A stretch of DNA of 64,000 nucleotides. Origin: Acidimicrobiales bacterium. Lineage in GTDB: Bacteria; Actinomycetota; Acidimicrobiia; Acidimicrobiales; Aldehydirespiratoraceae. Of this stretch, positions 61,305-64,000 are shown one piece after another; positions within the stretch are counted from its first letter, which is position 1, and each line of letters begins with the position of its first letter. The stretch is taken from assembly GCA_040219515.1 (NCBI GenBank), contig JAVJSI010000005.1, forward strand, positions 81,243 to 145,242, in the 5' to 3' direction. The notes under the pieces were generated by a model. That model did not search any database. It saw nothing but the letters and a program-made list of their open reading frames with translations, and had not been told where the DNA came from. The position numbers and the translations under genes were made by a program.

Positions 61305-61979
61305 TCAGCCGGCGACGAGTAGCGGCTCGACGCGATCCCAGGTGCCCGGCACCACGCCGAGCATCTCGTCGCGGCCCACGGCTTCGAGGTCGTCGAACCC
61401 GAGTCCCGCGAGCTCGTCGATGATGGCGTCGTAGTCGTCGTGGAGGATCGTGTTGCTCGGATCGAGTCCGCTCACGATGGCGAGTCCGGTTGGTTCGACG
61501 TCGACCGTCGTGACGGTGAGGTCGGGCCGGTGGCGACGCAGCGCCACGACGACCTTCCACACGTCGCCGGACCACACCACGGTACTGCGGTCGCGCGAGG
61601 CGGTCCTCGCGTCGATGGGCAGGCAGTCGTGGATCATGATGATGCCGTCGGGATGCGAGTGACGTTCGACGTTGGCGACGTCTCGCAGGGTCTGCTCGTG
61701 GAGGTGGAGGCCGTCGACGAACGCGAGGTCGATGGTTCCATCGAGGAGGGCGACCAGTTCGGGGTCGGCGAAGAACGCGTCGCTGGTGGCCGGAACGATC
61801 ACTGTGTTGTCGGGCGGGTTCTCCACCTTCGGCTCGGGGTCGACACCGACTACGCGCGTGCCGGGCCGAACGAACGAGAGGCTGTGGCCTTCGTGCACGC
61901 CGATCTCGAGATAGCGCTCGGGCCTCACGATCTCGTGGGCCCGCCGGAGCAGTCCGTAGTAGGTGGAGATCTTGGTCAT
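61305..61979 (-). CDS. Class I SAM-dependent methyltransferase (Methyltransf_24 type)
   Basis: 224 aa. YLEIGVHEGHSLSFV is the SAM-binding glycine motif, VVGVDPEPK the acidic strand, DLAFVDGLHLHEQTLRD and IIMIHDCLP the metal/catalytic-type region of O-methyltransferases acting on sugars or cell-surface molecules. The preceding gene on the same strand encodes another methyltransferase 24 nt upstream. Confidence 0.82.
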   Translation of the reverse strand: MTKISTYYGLLRRAHEIVRPERYLEIGVHEGHSLSFVRPGTRVVGVDPEPKVENPPDNTVIVPATSDAFFADPELVALLDGTIDLAFVDGLHLHEQTLRDVANVERHSHPDGIIMIHDCLPIDARTASRDRSTVVWSGDVWKVVVALRRHRPDLTVTTVDVEPTGLAIVSGLDPSNTILHDDYDAIIDELAGLGFDDLEAVGRDEMLGVVPGTWDRVEPLLVAG

Positions 61980-62003
61980 GTCAGTCCTCGGAGACGGCCG
62001 GCG

Positions 62004-62834
62004 TCAGGCACCGCGGCGCCAGTGCACGCCAGTCCAGTCGATCGGGACGATCTCGTCGGTGATGCCGTGGCGGTCGCGATAATCGGTGCAGGCCTGGCGG
62101 CACGGCTCCCAAGCGCCGTAGTCGTCGACGATCACGTAGCCGCCCACGCTCAGCTTCGGATAGAGCGCCTCGAGGGCGTCCATCGTGGACTCGTACATGT
62201 CGCCGTCGAGGCGCAGAACCGCGAGCTGATCGATCGGCGCGGTCGCAAGGGTGTCGCGGAACCAACCCTCGAGAAACTGCACCTGGTCGTCGAGTAGGCC
62301 GTAGCGATCGAAGTTGGCCCTCACCTGATCGGCCGACACCGCGAGCGCGGGCACGCCCGACAGGTCGTGGCCGACATCCTGGGGGAACGATTCGGCGTCG
62401 GGCGTCGGCAGGCCCTGGAAACTGTCGGCCACCCAGACCCGCCGGTTCCGGTCGCCCCAGGCTTCGAGCATTCCGCGCATCAGGATGGTCACGCCGCCGC
62501 GCCAGACGCCGGTCTCGATGAAGTCCCCGGGGACGCCGTCGGCCATGACCCGGTCGACACGGTGGCGGACGTCGGCCAGTCGTTGCCGCCCGACCATGGT
62601 CTCCGCCGCCGGAGGCCAGTCGTTGCCATCGAGACGCCTTGCCGCGTCACCGCCGCGACTCGTGAGGCGCCAGCCGTTGGCCCGCAGGGTCGAGCGGAGC
62701 GCGTCGGTGTCGCTCGGCCAGTCCCCGAGGTCGACGTCGTGGGTCTCCTCGTCGAGGAATAGTTCGCGGGTGAGACACCCCATCAGCAGGTCGACATAGC
62801 GGTCCCGGAGGGCGGTATCGGTGGTGGTGGCCAT
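62004..62834 (-). CDS. TylF/MycF family O-methyltransferase
   Basis: 276 aa. GDFIETGVWRGGVTILMRG is the SAM motif, WVADSFQGLPTPD the second, then LAVLRLDGDMYESTMDALE and YVIVDDYGAWEPCRQA, diagnostic of TylF/MycF enzymes that need Mg and methylate sugar hydroxyls. Probably in one operon with the 61305 methyltransferase; a role in glycan or glycolipid methylation is likely. Confidence 0.88.
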   Translation of the reverse strand: MATTTDTALRDRYVDLLMGCLTRELFLDEETHDVDLGDWPSDTDALRSTLRANGWRLTSRGGDAARRLDGNDWPPAAETMVGRQRLADVRHRVDRVMADGVPGDFIETGVWRGGVTILMRGMLEAWGDRNRRVWVADSFQGLPTPDAESFPQDVGHDLSGVPALAVSADQVRANFDRYGLLDDQVQFLEGWFRDTLATAPIDQLAVLRLDGDMYESTMDALEALYPKLSVGGYVIVDDYGAWEPCRQACTDYRDRHGITDEIVPIDWTGVHWRRGA

Positions 62835-62845
62835 CGGCCGGAAGC

Positions 62846-63376
62846 CTATTGAGGGCGGGGGAGAACCCAGATGCCATGCGGTGCCGAGGGAAAGAAGGCG
62901 AGAGTCCTCTCCTCGAGCAGTGTGAACCCGAGCCGCTTCGCCACCGCCTGGGACGGTCGGTTGGTCGGGAGGATCACGCTGTAGAGGTGGTCATCGTCGT
63001 GGTTGGCGAAGGCCCACTCCACCGTGGCCCGGCCTGCCTCGGTGGCGTAGCCGCGACCCCAGTGGGCAGGATCGAACGTCCAACCACACTCCAGACCGGG
63101 CCAGTCGGCGCGCTGCGGCCGGTGGGTGCCCGCCCGGCCGATGAGCTCACCCGTGTCGCGTAATTCGACTGCCCACTGGCCCGAGTTGCGCAGCGCCCAC
63201 TGGCCGCGCATCAGGGCCATCTCGGTCCATGCGTCGTCGGGGCTGTAGCTGTCGGGCTTGTGGAGCGACGCGCGTACGTCGGGCGCGGTGTGGATCGCGA
63301 AGTAGCGATCGAGGTCACCCTCCCCGAGCGGTCGCAGTACGAGGCGCTCGGTCTCGATGGTCGGGCAGGCGGGCAT
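62846..63376 (-). CDS. GNAT family N-acetyltransferase
   Basis: 176 aa from ATG 63376. RimJ/RimL-like: TIETERLVLRPLGEGDLDRYF at the start, WGRGYATEAGRATVEWAF with the acetyl-CoA loop (R-G-Y-A-T), and NRPSQAVAKRLGFTLLEE at the end. Likely acetylates an amine on a small molecule or protein N-terminus. It lies 11 nt upstream of the TylF gene. Confidence 0.9.
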   Translation of the reverse strand: MPACPTIETERLVLRPLGEGDLDRYFAIHTAPDVRASLHKPDSYSPDDAWTEMALMRGQWALRNSGQWAVELRDTGELIGRAGTHRPQRADWPGLECGWTFDPAHWGRGYATEAGRATVEWAFANHDDDHLYSVILPTNRPSQAVAKRLGFTLLEERTLAFFPSAPHGIWVLPRPQ

Positions 63377-63417
63377 TTCGTCATCCTGACACGGCGGCGC
63401 GTACCCTCCGCAGGCAT

Positions 63418-64000
63418 ATGTCATGGCTTCTCGATGAACGCACCGAACTGGATTCGCTGGGTGGTGGCCGCTACCGCCGCCACATCGACGACGGCGAGTT
63501 CTGGGGCACGGGCAGTCCGTTCGGCGGCTACCTGATGGCGCTCGGCTTCCAGGCGATGTGCACCGAGGTCGACGACCCCACACGTCTGCCGCGGGTCTAC
63601 TCGCACCAGTTCCTGCGGCGCGTACCCGTCGGGCCACTCGACTTCGCGGTCACCAGCGAACGCGTCGGCGCACTGGTGCATTCGGTCACGGCCCGCCTGT
63701 TCGTGGGAGACGACACGATCGGAGTGGCAACCGGTCTGTTCGCCGGTGATCGAGAGGGCCCGACCTACCTCGACGATCCGATGCCCGATGTCGCCCCACC
63801 GACCGAACCCGACGGCACCGAGGTGCCGGGATGGGCGACCAACGTCCATGGCCGGTTCGTGCCGCATCGCCGATTCGGCGACGACGGCGAGGTCGTGCCC
63901 AACGAGGACGGTGGGTGGCTTCGCCCGACCGAACCCGGCCCCTGGGATCATCGACTGGCGCTCATGGCAAGTGACGTCTGGCCTCCGCCGGTCATCCGGC
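63418..64000 (+). CDS. Acyl-CoA thioesterase-like (hot-dog fold) protein, 5' part
   Basis: 194 codons open from ATG 63418 to the window end with no stop. Starts MSWLLDERTELDSLGGGRY, with FWGTGSPFGGYLMALGFQAM (the TesB/4HBT_3 G-x-x-F-G-G-Y motif), YSHQFLRRVPVGPLDF and TARLFVGDDTIGVATGLF. Similar to actinobacterial thioesterase-family proteins that hydrolyse acyl-CoA. TACCCT at 63402-63407 may be its -10. The minus-strand frame over it is a shadow. Confidence 0.82.
   Translation, partial: MSWLLDERTELDSLGGGRYRRHIDDGEFWGTGSPFGGYLMALGFQAMCTEVDDPTRLPRVYSHQFLRRVPVGPLDFAVTSERVGALVHSVTARLFVGDDTIGVATGLFAGDREGPTYLDDPMPDVAPPTEPDGTEVPGWATNVHGRFVPHRRFGDDGEVVPNEDGGWLRPTEPGPWDHRLALMASDVWPPPVIR

Overview
The window is about 70% G+C, gene-dense, and reads as a chromosome segment of an aerobic, non-sporulating actinobacterium, most likely an Acidimicrobiia (Ilumatobacter-like) lineage. 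Supporting signs are a menaquinone operon, a mycothiol-dependent formaldehyde/S-nitrosomycothiol dehydrogenase (MscR type), inositol-1-phosphate synthase, a DUF3097 gene, many GTG starts, many thiolase/CoA-transferase/SDR/amidohydrolase genes, and -10 boxes of the form TAnnnT lying only 6-9 nt before start codons (probable leaderless mRNAs). The taxonomic call is inference from gene content, not a search result. No rRNA, tRNA, CRISPR array, prophage or transposase was seen.

Layout. 1-6.2 kb: the 5' part of a DUF3097 gene facing out of the window, then a tightly overlapping menaquinone operon: a MerR-type DNA-binding domain fused to isochorismate synthase, menD, and a menH-menC fusion. 6.2-14.7 kb: small enzymes (two histidine phosphatases, a zinc alcohol dehydrogenase, a ParB-like protein, a pentapeptide-repeat protein, a VOC protein, a nucleotidyltransferase) and an RsbQ/RsbP-like stress-signalling pair. 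14.7-24.1 kb: a von Willebrand factor A lipoprotein; a cysteine-free HMG-CoA-synthase-like/DUF35 fusion coupled to a thiolase; an ABC exporter; a tandem CaiB/BaiF CoA-transferase; and a hydrolase lipoprotein. 24.1-31.8 kb: a DUF6174-type lipoprotein bracketed by palindromic repeats, inositol-1-phosphate synthase with a divergent LysR regulator, MaoC hydratase, TAP-like peptidase, SDR and Nudix genes. 31.8-40.3 kb: a structured leader or small RNA ending in an intrinsic terminator ahead of an AqpS-like aquaporin; two amidohydrolases; an M20 peptidase; a GAF-GGDEF cyclase; a GerMN/Gmad2 lipoprotein; and a DapA-like protein lacking the Schiff-base lysine. 40.3-44.0 kb: a phnDCEE-type phosphonate/phosphite ABC importer. 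44-54 kb: two paralogous HAD nucleotidase-like genes head to head, tag, a glycosyltransferase-like plus sulfotransferase pair, an EamA exporter, and an acyl-CoA ligase/SDR/epimerase operon. 54.0-55.9 kb: the standout locus, a GrdB/PrdB-like reductase read through an in-frame UGA and overlapping a TetR regulator. 55.9-64 kb: MBL hydrolase, a flavin monooxygenase-type acyl-CoA dehydrogenase and thiolase divergent around a KstR-like box, mscR with an MBL partner, two methyltransferases, a GNAT acetyltransferase and a thioesterase cut by the window end.

How it fits together: many genes look like CoA-ester (lipid, sterol or aromatic) catabolism under TetR/KstR-type repression. Ino1 and MscR point to mycothiol as the main thiol. 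The most striking finding is the selenocysteine candidate at 54577-54579: two reading frames in the same phase join through a UGA exactly where cysteine homologues (by memory of the family) carry the first Cys of a CxxC motif, and a stem-loop follows 7 nt downstream. A near-identical operator core sits in that gene's promoter and in the promoter of the thiolase pair at 16.3 kb.
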